Shown here piece by piece: positions 8,173-15,983 of a stretch of 64,000 bases of DNA. How positions within the stretch are numbered: position 1 is the first letter of the stretch; the number at the start of each line of letters is the position of its first letter. The translations under genes and the position numbers were made by a program. Under the pieces are notes generated by a model. The model was not told the origin of the DNA, did not search any database, and saw only the letters and a list, made by a program, of their open reading frames with translations. Source of the stretch: CAZLMG01 sp964560765 (GTDB lineage Bacteria > Bdellovibrionota_B > Oligoflexia > Oligoflexales > CAZLMG01). The stretch spans positions 124,001 to 188,000 of the forward strand of contig CAZLMG010000005.1 of the NCBI GenBank assembly GCA_964560765.1, written 5' to 3'.

Positions 8173-8323
8173 TTAAGCGACTTAGAAATCTGGTTGCCAA
8201 CAGACCGCTGGATGGCTATAAGTACCACCTTTGTTGCTAGGGTTGACTTGGGTATGCCTGTTTATATGGATCACCCTGGTATTGCTTTCGCGGGACCGAT
8301 TACTTGTATTAAGGATGACGGAC

Positions 8324-8608
8324 ATGTCAGGCGAGCTGATTAAAATTGAAGGTGAATTGCGAGACATCACTGGCAAGAGTACCGCGCGCAAGTTGCGCCG
8401 TGATGGAAAGATTCCAGGTAACCTCTTGGATGCTGGCAAGTCCACTCCGATCATTTTGAATCCTAAAATGTTGGGTAAAGTACATCTTGCTGGTGGCAAG
8501 TTTGAACTGGTCCTTGCGGGCAAGTCCCACAAAGTGGCTATCAAAGAGCTGCAAATTGACCACGTGCGACGTGTTCCGTTGCACCTTGATATCGTACCCG
8601 TACGCTAG
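8324..8608 (+). CDS. rplY: 50S ribosomal protein L25 (short form)
   Basis: 94 residues from ATG 8324, chosen because AAGGA (8310-8314) is well placed and the upstream in-frame sequence is hydrophobic and unlike L25. The protein has the L25 5S-rRNA-binding fold elements: ITGKSTARKLRRDGKIPGNLL, then HKVAIKELQIDHVRRVPLHLDIVPV. It ends right after this domain, like E. coli L25, and lacks the C-terminal CTC extension common in related bacteria. It is followed 11 bp later by pth, the typical partner. Confidence 0.92.
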   Translation: MSGELIKIEGELRDITGKSTARKLRRDGKIPGNLLDAGKSTPIILNPKMLGKVHLAGGKFELVLAGKSHKVAIKELQIDHVRRVPLHLDIVPVR

Positions 8609-8619
8609 CGAGCGAGTCG

Positions 8620-9177
8620 GTGCATCTTATCGTAGGGCTAGGCAATCCCGGTCCGAAGTATGAATACACCAGACATAACGTCGGTTTTTTGGTGCTCGAT
8701 CGGATAGCTGCTGAGGCGGGTATCCGCTTTGAGGCAAGTAAGTTTTCTGGAGAAGTGGGTCGCGGCCAAGTCATGGGTAAGGATTGCATCCTGCTTAAGC
8801 CCATGACCTTCATGAACCGCAGCGGCGAGAGTGTAGCGCAGGTTGCGCGGTTCTATAAGATTGATGTCCGGCAAATTGCGGTGGTTCACGATGACATCGA
8901 TTTGCCTGAGGGTAAGGTGAAGAGCCGGTTAGGCGGTGGTCACGGCGGGCACAACGGCATTCGCAGCATGATCGACCGACTAGGAGATCCGGGCTTCTTC
9001 AGGGTTAAGGTTGGCTTTGGCAAACCCGAGGGTGCCACGGCCGAGATGATTTCGAGTTGGGTCCTGGGTAGGATGACGGATGCAGAACTCGCCCATTTGG
9101 AGGCAGAAGTGATGGCTGAAGTCGAGGAGCGACTCAAGGGTTTTTTGCGTAATTCTGCTGTGATTTCAGGTGTGTAA
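8620..9177 (+). CDS. pth: Peptidyl-tRNA hydrolase
   Basis: 185 residues from GTG 8620, giving the family-standard N-terminus MHLIVGLGNPGPKYEYTRHN. The enzyme cleaves peptidyl-tRNA released from stalled ribosomes. The expected active-site residues are visible: N9, H19 and D92 (in VVHDDIDLPEGK), plus the GGGHGGHNGIRS loop that contacts the tRNA. It sits 11 bp behind rplY and is probably cotranscribed with it. A perfect 20-bp palindrome begins four bases after the stop codon. Confidence 0.96.
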   Translation: MHLIVGLGNPGPKYEYTRHNVGFLVLDRIAAEAGIRFEASKFSGEVGRGQVMGKDCILLKPMTFMNRSGESVAQVARFYKIDVRQIAVVHDDIDLPEGKVKSRLGGGHGGHNGIRSMIDRLGDPGFFRVKVGFGKPEGATAEMISSWVLGRMTDAELAHLEAEVMAEVEERLKGFLRNSAVISGV

Positions 9178-9180
9178 TAC

Positions 9181-9200
9181 GTGTATTTCATGAAATACAC
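9181..9200. repeat. Perfect 20-bp palindrome between pth and rpsF
   Basis: GTGTATTTCATGAAATACAC at 9181-9200 equals its own reverse complement over all 20 bases. It starts four bases after the pth stop and lies 63 bp before the rpsF start. It could fold as a hairpin followed by TTGCTTTTAA (a poor terminator) or serve as a binding site for a dimeric repressor in front of rpsF-rplI-dnaB. Confidence 0.6.
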
Positions 9201-9262
9201 TTGCTTTTAATCCTTGCTAGCCACAGTGATGGCTGGCCCTATAGTCCAGAGCGGAGGAAGCC

Positions 9263-9625
9263 TTGCTTAGAGAGTATGAATTTACCCTGATCGCCCGAAG
9301 TGATCTGCCGGAAGCGGAACGCGCGAAAGTGTTTACCAAGTACGAAGACCTCATCCTGAAGGACGGCGGCGAAGTCCTGAAGAAGGAAGATTGGGGCGTC
9401 AAGAAGATGACGTTCCCCATGAAGAAGCAGCATCGCGGTCACTATATGTACTACGACTTTGTACAGTCGAATCCCGATCATCTGAAGGAAGCTGAGCGCT
9501 TGTTGCGCATCGACGAAAACGTCCTTCGTTATTTACTAATCCGCACTGGTGTTGAAGTGGATACGGCCGCTCGCAAGATTGAGCTTGCGAAAGTTGTCGC
9601 TCCTGCTGAACAGCCGCGCAATTGA
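9263..9625 (+). CDS. rpsF: 30S ribosomal protein S6
   Basis: 120 residues from TTG 9263, directly behind a GGAGGA ribosome-binding site. The S6 fold is recognisable from the LREYEFTLIARSDLPEAE opening, the KKEDWGVKKMTFPMKKQHRGHYMYYDF strand region (split here by description only) and the NVLRYLLIRT ending. S6 normally forms a heterodimer with S18. In most bacteria rpsF is followed by rpsR and then rplI. Here rplI starts 8 bp downstream and rpsR is absent from the window. Confidence 0.94.
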   Translation: MLREYEFTLIARSDLPEAERAKVFTKYEDLILKDGGEVLKKEDWGVKKMTFPMKKQHRGHYMYYDFVQSNPDHLKEAERLLRIDENVLRYLLIRTGVEVDTAARKIELAKVVAPAEQPRN

Positions 9626-9633
9626 GGTGAAAT

Positions 9634-10077
9634 ATGCGAGTCATTCTTAATCAGGACGTATCGAATCTCGGCGCAGTCGGACAGATCGTCAACGTTCGTA
9701 ACGGCTATGCCCGCAATTTCTTGATTCCACGCGGCTTGGCGGCTCTTGCTGACGAAAAGAACAAGGCGGAGTTGGCGCATCGACTGCGAGTTCTTGAGCG
9801 CCGCCGCGGTAAGCTGTTGGAAGCTGCAAAGAAGCTAGCTTCGCAAATCGAGAAGACATCGATTACGATCGCCAAGCAAGTTGGCGAAGACGAGAAGATT
9901 TTTGGCACGGTAACAACCTCAGAGCTTGAGGAAATGTTGCGGGCTGAAGGGCTTGACGTCAGCCGCAAGGACATTAAGCTTTCTGAAGATGTGAAGAAGG
10001 TTGGTGTTTACTCGGCTTCTATCCGCGTCCATCCAGAAGTTGAAGCGAAGTTCAAAGTCTGGGTTGTTGCTCAGTAG
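9634..10077 (+). CDS. rplI: 50S ribosomal protein L9
   Basis: 147 residues with the L9 N-terminal rRNA-binding domain (MRVILNQDVSNLGAVGQIVNV then RNGYARNFLIPRGLA), a long charged connecting helix (about 45-75) and a C-terminal domain with IFGTVTTSEL. Length is normal. GAGGTGA lies just upstream of ATG 9634. The gene is 8 bp from rpsF and 67 bp from dnaB, keeping the common rpsF-rplI-dnaB order apart from the missing rpsR. Confidence 0.95.
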   Translation: MRVILNQDVSNLGAVGQIVNVRNGYARNFLIPRGLAALADEKNKAELAHRLRVLERRRGKLLEAAKKLASQIEKTSITIAKQVGEDEKIFGTVTTSELEEMLRAEGLDVSRKDIKLSEDVKKVGVYSASIRVHPEVEAKFKVWVVAQ

Positions 10078-10144
10078 TAAGTCTAGTCGGTTGTTGTAGA
10101 GTCAAATCATACGACGGGCGCGGTCTGCGCCCTGCGGGAGCCCT

Positions 10145-11521
10145 ATGCAGGCTAGTGAGAGAAAAGGTGGCCAATCGTTACCTCACTCTCTCGAGGCTGA
10201 GCGCGCTGTGTTGGGCTCCGTTCTTCGAACTCCTGAAAATCTGATCCTCATTGAAGGGGTTTTGCGGCCCGATCAGTTTTTCTTTTCCCCCCACTCCAAG
10301 GTGTTTGAAGTTATTCTCGGCCTGTCGGCGGCCAATGAGCCGGCGGACGTGGTAACCGTCGCGGAGCGATTGCGCGGCGTGGACGAGGATCGGGAGCATT
10401 TGTCCGCGGGATTTCTCATTGAACTCATCGAGAATTGTCCTGTCACACAGAATATCGAATATTACGCGAACATTGTTCGGACAGATTATTACCGGCGTAG
10501 GGTTATCCTTACTTGTCAGGGCATCATTCGGGATGCCATGGCTTACGATGGATCCGTTGAAGAGTTTGTTGGGTCTTTTGAAAGTGAGTTCCTGTCTATT
10601 TCGCGTGAGTATGACCGCAAGGGTGTTGTCCTTGCTGGGGATGTACTTGATCGCACCATTGAAGAGATCCAAAAGCGCATTGAGAACGGCGATAAAATCA
10701 CCGGAGTTCCAAGTGGTTTTAGTGAACTAGACAACTTGATTGGTGGTTTTCAGCCAAGCGACTTGGTGATCATCGCCGCACGACCTGCTATGGGTAAAAC
10801 TGCTTTTGCCTTGAACTGCGCAGCCAACGCTGCACACCGGGGAAAGAAGGTCCTCGTCTTCACCCTGGAAATGACCAAGGAACAGCTCATGTCGCGTATC
10901 CTTTCCTCAGAAGCATGCGTGGATTCATCAAGGCTGCGTAAGGGAGATTTAAGCCCAGAAGAGCAGGATCGGTTAATCGAGGGTGCGCGCCAAATCTATG
11001 CGATCAATGAAAACCTCGGCATCGATGAGACCCCCAGCATCTCGCTGGCGGAGCTGCGCTCTCGTTGCCGTCGACATCATAAAGAATTTGGACTGAATAT
11101 GGTGATGATCGACTACTTGCAGCTCATGGGGTCAGCAAATAAGAAGTTTGATAGCCGGGAACGAGAGATTTCAGAAATTTCCATGGGACTTAAGGCTCTG
11201 GCAAAGGAACTCAGTGTGCCGGTGATTGCGCTGGCGCAGTTAAACCGAGGTCCGGATGCGCGCCCTGACAAAAGACCAAAGATCAGCGATCTCCGGGAGT
11301 CGGGCTCTATGGAGCAGGATGCCGACATGATTATGTTCCTGTATCGTGACGAGTATTACAACCCCGCGTCCGAGGATACGGGCATTGCTGAGTTAATCGT
11401 GGCAAAAAACCGCCATGGTTCAACGTCGAAGATAAAACTAGCGTTCCATCCAAACTTCGTGGCGTTCAAAGACTTGTATCAGGAAGGCAGCATTCATCGC
11501 GCAGCGCCACTTGACGAATAG
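10145..11521 (+). CDS. dnaB: Replicative DNA helicase DnaB
   Basis: 458 residues with both DnaB parts. The N-terminal collar/primase-contact domain (about 10-120) opens with LPHSLEAERAVLGSVL. The RecA-like motor has Walker A ARPAMGKT at 212-219, Walker B MVMIDYLQLM near 318-327 and the LRESGSMEQDADMIMFLYR motif near 382. As the hexameric 5'-3' helicase it unwinds the replication fork. There is no sign of an intein, which is common in this gene. GGGAG precedes ATG 10145. Confidence 0.96.
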   Translation: MQASERKGGQSLPHSLEAERAVLGSVLRTPENLILIEGVLRPDQFFFSPHSKVFEVILGLSAANEPADVVTVAERLRGVDEDREHLSAGFLIELIENCPVTQNIEYYANIVRTDYYRRRVILTCQGIIRDAMAYDGSVEEFVGSFESEFLSISREYDRKGVVLAGDVLDRTIEEIQKRIENGDKITGVPSGFSELDNLIGGFQPSDLVIIAARPAMGKTAFALNCAANAAHRGKKVLVFTLEMTKEQLMSRILSSEACVDSSRLRKGDLSPEEQDRLIEGARQIYAINENLGIDETPSISLAELRSRCRRHHKEFGLNMVMIDYLQLMGSANKKFDSREREISEISMGLKALAKELSVPVIALAQLNRGPDARPDKRPKISDLRESGSMEQDADMIMFLYRDEYYNPASEDTGIAELIVAKNRHGSTSKIKLAFHPNFVAFKDLYQEGSIHRAAPLDE

Positions 11522-11541
11522 CCAAGGGGTCGAGCCGAAGA

Positions 11542-11901
11542 CTAAAGCCCATACATCCGAATTTTTTTTCGAAGCGTGTTGCGGTTGATGCCAAGAATCT
11601 TTGAGGCGTGGACTTGGTTCCCACCGACGCGTCGCAAAATCTGCGCAAGGAGTGGCTTCTCCACCTTACCCATGATCAGATCATGCAAATTCTCGGGATA
11701 GAACGTTCCAATCTGATCGAGAAATCGGCTGATCTTAACCTCGATGATGTCTTCAATAGAAAAGCCATCGAGAAAGGGCCCCAAATCTTCCGATGGGCCT
11801 TGATTTGCCGACTTCTTGATTGCTGAGTCGTTCGCTAATCCAGACTGCATCGGTTTGTTTGTCGCTACAGCTGGGCTTGCTAGATTCGAGGTTCGCTCCA
11901 C
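11542..11901 (-). CDS. Fis-family DNA-binding protein
   Basis: 119 residues. The last ~40 form a Fis/NtrC-type helix-turn-helix (LLAQILRRVGGNQVHASKILGINRNTLRKKI). The first ~40 are polar and low-complexity, and the middle (IEDIIEVKISRFLDQIG) may be the dimerisation helix. This matches a stand-alone Fis-like nucleoid or regulatory protein rather than a sigma54 activator, since no AAA+ domain is present. The minus-strand promoter at 11970-11998 is one of the best in the window. It converges on dnaB with a 20-bp gap. Regulatory targets are unknown. Confidence 0.8.
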   Translation of the reverse strand: MERTSNLASPAVATNKPMQSGLANDSAIKKSANQGPSEDLGPFLDGFSIEDIIEVKISRFLDQIGTFYPENLHDLIMGKVEKPLLAQILRRVGGNQVHASKILGINRNTLRKKIRMYGL

Positions 11902-11940
11902 CAGGGGATACTCCAGACGGCTGGTTTCAGGCCTGAGTTA

Positions 11941-11959
11941 CGAACTCGAATGGAGTTCG
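11941..11959. repeat. 7-bp inverted repeat at the start of the Fis-like transcript
   Basis: CGAACTC (11941-11947), loop GAATG, GAGTTCG (11953-11959). It sits just downstream of the minus-strand -10 box at 11970-11975, near the expected transcription start, so it may be an operator or a 5' hairpin of the leader. Confidence 0.4.
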
Positions 11960-11969
11960 AAGAGCGGTA

Positions 11970-11998
11970 TTTTTAGCAAGGTGTCCTCCAGGTGTCAA
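11970..11998 (-). promoter_or_regulatory. Sigma70 promoter of the Fis-like gene
   Basis: Read on the minus strand: TTGACA (11998-11993), a 17-bp spacer, and TAAAAA (11975-11970). The -35 is perfect and the spacing ideal. It leaves a leader of about 60 nt before the ATG at 11901. Two AGGTGTC direct repeats 11 bp apart lie across the -35 and spacer and could bind a regulator. Confidence 0.65.
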
Positions 11999-12173
11999 TG
12001 TTGGCGTGACATCAAAATTTACGATCATCGAACTTCCTAAAGTCTCAAGCAAAGTCGGTCGGATTTGGGACGTTTCGCTACCAAGCAGTCCTGGCCATGC
12101 TTTGCAAATTACCTTCGTCGGCTTAACATAGAGTCATAGACAAAAAATTTACCGCTCGAGCCCGCGAAATTGG

Positions 12174-12201
12174 TTGATCATCACGAAACCATTCTTGTAA
12201 G
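12174..12201 (+). promoter_or_regulatory. Possible sigma70 promoter of grpE
   Basis: TTGATC (12174-12179), 16-bp spacer, TGTAAG (12196-12201), each 4/6 matches, about 70 bp before ATG 12270. Moderate to weak evidence. Confidence 0.35.
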
Positions 12202-12269
12202 TAACTCAGGGTGAATTCTAGATTCCTAGAGCATCTCTCTCGAAGTTCTTACTTCTCAAGAAGGTTTGG

Positions 12270-12818
12270 ATGAGTTCGGGTCAGGGCGAAGATCAGGGTG
12301 AGTCGATGTCTGATCGGAAGATCGACGAGGTTGGTGCGTCTGAGTCAGAAGGCACAGTGGATTCGCCGACTGACGAGTTGCGACGGGAAGTTGACGCGTA
12401 TCGCGACAAGTACCTTCGGGCAGCTGCTGAGATGGACAATATTCGCCGCCGCACAGAACGCGAACGATCAGATCTCTTGAAGTTTGCCGCGGAAAGCATT
12501 GCAAAAGACCTTCTGCCTGTGCTGGACTCATTGGACAAGGCGCTTTCGCAGCAGTCTGCAGAAGATGCAGCTGGGTCCATGGCAGAGGGTATGCGCCTGA
12601 TCCAGCAACAGCTTCTTGCAGTTTTGCAACGGCATGGAGTTGAGCCAATACCTGCGCAAGGTTTGCCTTTCGACCCAAACTTGCATCAAGCAATTCAGAG
12701 AGTAGAAGTCGAGGATGTCGCTGCAGAATACGTTCATACCGAATACGCCAAGGGATACACCATTCATGGTCGACTCTTGCGTGCAACGATTGTTAGCGTC
12801 GCTATTCCGAAATCATGA
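12270..12818 (+). CDS. grpE: Nucleotide exchange factor GrpE
   Basis: 182 residues. An acidic, disordered N-terminus (about 1-35) leads into the long GrpE coiled-coil helix (AYRDKYLRAAAEMDNIRRR, near 45-65) and the C-terminal beta-wing that contacts DnaK, ending PIPAQGLPFDPNLHQAI and later VHTEYAKGYTIHGRLLRATIV. It releases ADP from DnaK. AAGAAGG precedes ATG 12270. Unlike many genomes, dnaK, dnaJ and hrcA are not adjacent; the next gene is lon, 225 bp away. Confidence 0.94.
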   Translation: MSSGQGEDQGESMSDRKIDEVGASESEGTVDSPTDELRREVDAYRDKYLRAAAEMDNIRRRTERERSDLLKFAAESIAKDLLPVLDSLDKALSQQSAEDAAGSMAEGMRLIQQQLLAVLQRHGVEPIPAQGLPFDPNLHQAIQRVEVEDVAAEYVHTEYAKGYTIHGRLLRATIVSVAIPKS

Positions 12819-12892
12819 GTTCGCGCCAGTTGATTTGTTCTTCATTCGGCGCGTGAAGCCCTGTGCGACAGTTTCCAGCGTTTTGGTCTTTC

Positions 12893-12910
12893 TGCCGAAT
12901 CGGCATTTTT
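12893..12910 (+). terminator. Weak intrinsic terminator downstream of grpE
   Basis: TGCCGAATCGGCA followed by TTTTT. The stem is only 4 bp with a 5-nt loop if sterics are respected, so termination would be weak. It lies 75 bp after the grpE stop. Confidence 0.4.
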
Positions 12911-13043
12911 CCCGCTAATGTTATGTGACTTCAGAGCTCGAAGTTCCGGTAACTACTTTTCAGCAATAAAGAAAATTCCTGTCCGTCCGAAGCCCACTGT
13001 GAGTGAAGAGACTACGTAAAGCATCCGCACTGAGGAGTTGTCC

Positions 13044-15494
13044 ATGTCCGACGTTTCTAAGCAACTCTCCGAAACCAATCCTCAAATACCGCTACTGCCG
13101 CTCAAGGACATCGTGGTCTTTCCCCACATGATTGTGCCTGTCTTCATCAATGAAGAGCTGTGCATCAACGCTGTAGAAGCTGCGCTTGAACGCGGACGCA
13201 AGATATTCTTGTCTGCGTTTAAGGTTGCTGGCTCAGATGGCGAGGGACTTGAGTCGAGTTTGCAACCGCCATTTGATGTCTACGACGTCGGAACCGTGTG
13301 CTCCATCATGCGAACTCGGCGACTGCCAGACGGCCGTATGAAAGTGTTGGTGCAGGGCTTGTCCAAGGGCGTCGTAGAGAAGCTCGAGAGTACCGAAGGT
13401 TACCCATGTGTCCGGGTAAAAGTTCTGCAAGAAGCCGCCATTGCCAATAGCTCGAGTGAAGTCGAAGCGACCATTCGCGTGGTCCGTGAGAATCTCGAGA
13501 AGGTCGTCAGCCTTGGTAAAGTCTTGTCTCCCGATATTCTCATGATCTTGGAAGATGTCACCGAGCCAGGCCGCCTAGCAGATTTGGTCGCAGCTAATCT
13601 GGGTTTGAAGGTCCAAGAAGGACAAGCCATCCTTTCCGTCACTTCGCCTATTGAACGCTTAAAGCGGGTTCATGCCTTCTTAGCTCGTGAGATTGAAGTC
13701 TACCAAATGCAGGTGCGAATCCAATCGCAGGCAAAGGAAGAGATTGGTCGGATGCAGCGCGAGCATTATCTACGCGAACAGATGCGCGCCATCAAGAGCG
13801 AGCTTGGCGATGCGGATGGCAAAGAAGAACTGGACGCTTTGTGGAAGAAAGTCGAGGAAGTTGCCCTGTCGTCAGAGGCGAAAGAGGAAGTCTCTCGGCA
13901 GCTTCGCCGTTTAGAGCGAATGCATCAAGACACAAGTGAAGCTGCGCTGACACGCACTCATATCGAAACGATCCTCGCGTTGCCATGGAAGCAAGTGTCG
14001 CAAGACAATCTAGATATCCATCACGTGAAAAAAGTTTTGGATGAAGATCATTACGGTCTGGATCAAGTTAAAGACAGAATCATTGAGTATCTAGCTGTTA
14101 AGAAGCTCAATCCGGAAGCGAAGAGTCCTATTATCTGTTTCGTGGGTCCCCCTGGTGTTGGTAAAACCAGTCTTGGTCGATCCATTGGCAAGGCCATGGG
14201 TAGAGAGTTCGTACGAATCTCTCTTGGCGGGGTTCGAGACGAAGCCGACATCCGAGGTCACCGCAAGACCTATGTTGGGGCGTTCCCGGGCCGTGTTGTG
14301 CAGTCATTGCGTCAGGCTGGCAAGTGCAACCCGATCATCATGCTCGATGAGATTGATAAGCTAGGTTCAGATCATCGTGGCGATCCCGCTTCCGCTCTCC
14401 TCGAAGTGTTGGATCCAGAGCAGAACAGTAATTACGTTGATCATTATCTGGGAGTCGCCTTCGATTTGTCCAAGGTGATGTTTATTGCTAACGCCAACAC
14501 CTTGGAAACGATACCGCATGCGCTGCGGGATCGCTTGGAAATCATCGAGGTTTCAGGCTATTCCGAAGAAGAAAAGCTGATCATTGCGAACCAATACTTG
14601 ATCCCCAAGCAATTACGCGAAAATGGCTTGAATGAAGATCGATTGGTGTTTAGTAAGACTTCCGTGACCACGATCATCAATAACTATACCCGCGAAAGTG
14701 GTCTGCGCGGCCTTGAAAAGCAAATTGCTTCTGTGTGCCGCAAGATCGCCCGTCAGTATGCGGAATCCGTGGAGACCAAGAACGGCGCGGAATCAGCCGC
14801 TGTCAAGCTGACTCCGGCGTTGGTTCAGAAGCACCTTGGTGCCGAGCGTTATGGCGCCGAGTTTTATCACATGGATCCGATGATTGGAGTTTCCCTCGGT
14901 CTTGCTTATACGCAGTACGGCGGCGAAGTTATGGCCATTGAGACAAACCTTATCAAGACCGGTCGTCACAAGTTAGTTCTGACCGGCAAGCTGGGCGAGG
15001 TGATGAAAGAGTCGGCGCAAGCAGCTCTGAGTTTCATTCGCGCTCGTGCGGTGGAGTTTGGTATCGACCTAGAGTATTTGAACAGTCATGAATTGCATGT
15101 GCACGTACCGGCGGGTGCTGTGCCAAAAGATGGACCAAGTGCGGGTACGGCCATGGCAACATCCATGTTATCTGCTTTGCTGGGCGTGGCTCCGGCATCC
15201 AAGACAGCAATGACTGGCGAGATTACCTTGCATGGTAAAGTGCTGGCGATTGGCGGATTGAAAGAAAAGTTGCTGGCCGCGCAACGCGAAGGTATCGAAC
15301 GCGTTATCCTGCCCGAAAAGAATCGCGCAACTTATACGGAGCTGCCCGCGAACGTTAAGAAAAAGTTGCATGTCGAATTCGTAAAAGAGTACTCGCAAGT
15401 TTTCGAGCTCATGTTCACAGTTAGTCAGCGTGAAGGGGCGCGACCGCTACGCGCGGTAACACCTCCTGTTGCTGATGAAAATCTGGCCAGCTAG
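13044..15494 (+). CDS. lon: ATP-dependent protease Lon
   Basis: 816 residues from ATG 13044, chosen over an in-frame TTG at 13038 because GAGGAG (13032-13037) is then correctly spaced. Domains in order: substrate-binding LON N domain (about 15-210, starting PLLPLKDIVVFPHM), a coiled-coil, AAA+ (Walker A GPPGVGKTS near 368, Walker B IIMLDEIDKLG near 431), and the Ser-Lys protease domain with DGPSAGTAMATS (catalytic Ser near 699) and IGGLKEKLLAA (catalytic Lys near 742). It degrades damaged and regulatory proteins in the cytoplasm. A strong intrinsic terminator follows at 15523-15557. Confidence 0.96.
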   Translation: MSDVSKQLSETNPQIPLLPLKDIVVFPHMIVPVFINEELCINAVEAALERGRKIFLSAFKVAGSDGEGLESSLQPPFDVYDVGTVCSIMRTRRLPDGRMKVLVQGLSKGVVEKLESTEGYPCVRVKVLQEAAIANSSSEVEATIRVVRENLEKVVSLGKVLSPDILMILEDVTEPGRLADLVAANLGLKVQEGQAILSVTSPIERLKRVHAFLAREIEVYQMQVRIQSQAKEEIGRMQREHYLREQMRAIKSELGDADGKEELDALWKKVEEVALSSEAKEEVSRQLRRLERMHQDTSEAALTRTHIETILALPWKQVSQDNLDIHHVKKVLDEDHYGLDQVKDRIIEYLAVKKLNPEAKSPIICFVGPPGVGKTSLGRSIGKAMGREFVRISLGGVRDEADIRGHRKTYVGAFPGRVVQSLRQAGKCNPIIMLDEIDKLGSDHRGDPASALLEVLDPEQNSNYVDHYLGVAFDLSKVMFIANANTLETIPHALRDRLEIIEVSGYSEEEKLIIANQYLIPKQLRENGLNEDRLVFSKTSVTTIINNYTRESGLRGLEKQIASVCRKIARQYAESVETKNGAESAAVKLTPALVQKHLGAERYGAEFYHMDPMIGVSLGLAYTQYGGEVMAIETNLIKTGRHKLVLTGKLGEVMKESAQAALSFIRARAVEFGIDLEYLNSHELHVHVPAGAVPKDGPSAGTAMATSMLSALLGVAPASKTAMTGEITLHGKVLAIGGLKEKLLAAQREGIERVILPEKNRATYTELPANVKKKLHVEFVKEYSQVFELMFTVSQREGARPLRAVTPPVADENLAS

Positions 15495-15522
15495 AAAGAT
15501 CGGATAGTACTCAACGTGAAGT

Positions 15523-15557
15523 CGAGCCCGGCAAATTTCGCCGGGCTCGTTTTTTTT
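15523..15557 (+). terminator. Strong intrinsic terminator of lon
   Basis: CGAGCCCGGC (15523-15532), 7-nt loop, GCCGGGCTCG (15540-15549), then eight T residues (15550-15557). A perfect 10-bp GC-rich stem plus T-run, starting 28 bp after the lon stop. Confidence 0.95.
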
Positions 15558-15611
15558 GTCGGAAATATGAATTATGATGAAACATATACGAATAGCACTC
15601 AGGGAGGTGAG

Positions 15612-15851
15612 ATGGGCGCGGCATTGAAGTGGCTCCTGCGTACCGCATGCTATGGCGTGCTGTGGGTTTTTATCCTCTCAATAAATGTGGGCGGCGAGAG
15701 GCTCTACGATCGAGCTGCTGCAGCTCTAGTTCAAAATCGACTGGTTAGCGCTGCAGATGAGAAACTGCAAGAGGCATGGGAAAAGGTGTCTCAGTCCGTC
15801 CAGCGCGCGATTGCTGCTGGCGATGATCGGGATGGTCGCTCCAAGATTTGA
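15612..15851 (+). CDS. Small single-pass membrane protein, unknown function
   Basis: 79 residues from ATG 15612, placed behind a strong GGAGGTGA (15603-15610). Longer in-frame starts upstream would lie within or next to the lon terminator and are rejected. One membrane helix (about 6-26: KWLLRTACYGVLWVFILSIN) is followed by an amphipathic, alanine-rich soluble tail likely to form a coiled coil (QEAWEKVSQSVQRAIAAG). Not recognised as any family. It is flanked by terminators on both sides (15523-15557 and 15947-15969), so it looks monocistronic. Confidence 0.65.
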   Translation: MGAALKWLLRTACYGVLWVFILSINVGGERLYDRAAAALVQNRLVSAADEKLQEAWEKVSQSVQRAIAAGDDRDGRSKI

Positions 15852-15946
15852 CTTAGCAATCCGCGGTCACATTGATTTACTTCATATGTATTCAGCACTT
15901 AGGTCTGATCAAAAGGCCGTAGTCAGCTGACTCTTTTGTGTTATAT

Positions 15947-15969
15947 TGCGGCCCCGAGCCGCATTTTTT
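15947..15969 (+). terminator. Intrinsic terminator just upstream of def
   Basis: TGCGGC (15947-15952), loop CCCGA, GCCGCA (15958-15963), then six T residues (15964-15969). It ends the small membrane-protein transcript 95 bp after its stop, or acts as an attenuator for def, whose GTG start is only 14 bp downstream. A 12-bp palindrome, AGTCAGCTGACT (15921-15932), lies just before it. Confidence 0.75.
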
Positions 15970-15983
15970 ATTGGGAGTGACTG

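Larger units (their letters stand above)
11902..12269. other. 368-bp divergent intergenic region between Fis-like gene and grpE
   Basis: No convincing coding frame. It contains a minus-strand sigma70 promoter (11970-11998) overlapped by two direct AGGTGTC repeats 11 bp apart (11979-11985 and 11990-11996), a 7-bp inverted repeat (11941-11959), and a weaker plus-strand promoter (12174-12201) ahead of grpE. No CIRCE element or clear sigma32 promoter was seen near grpE. Confidence 0.6.

Noticed and set aside
12256..12786. 176-residue open frame on the minus strand across grpE
   Set aside because: Antisense shadow of grpE; Pro/Arg/Ser-rich and unlike any protein, while the plus-strand frame is clearly GrpE.
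15516..15611. Longer N-terminus of the small membrane protein from GTG 15516
   Set aside because: It would be translated from inside the lon terminator; the GGAGGTGA before ATG 15612 defines a better start.
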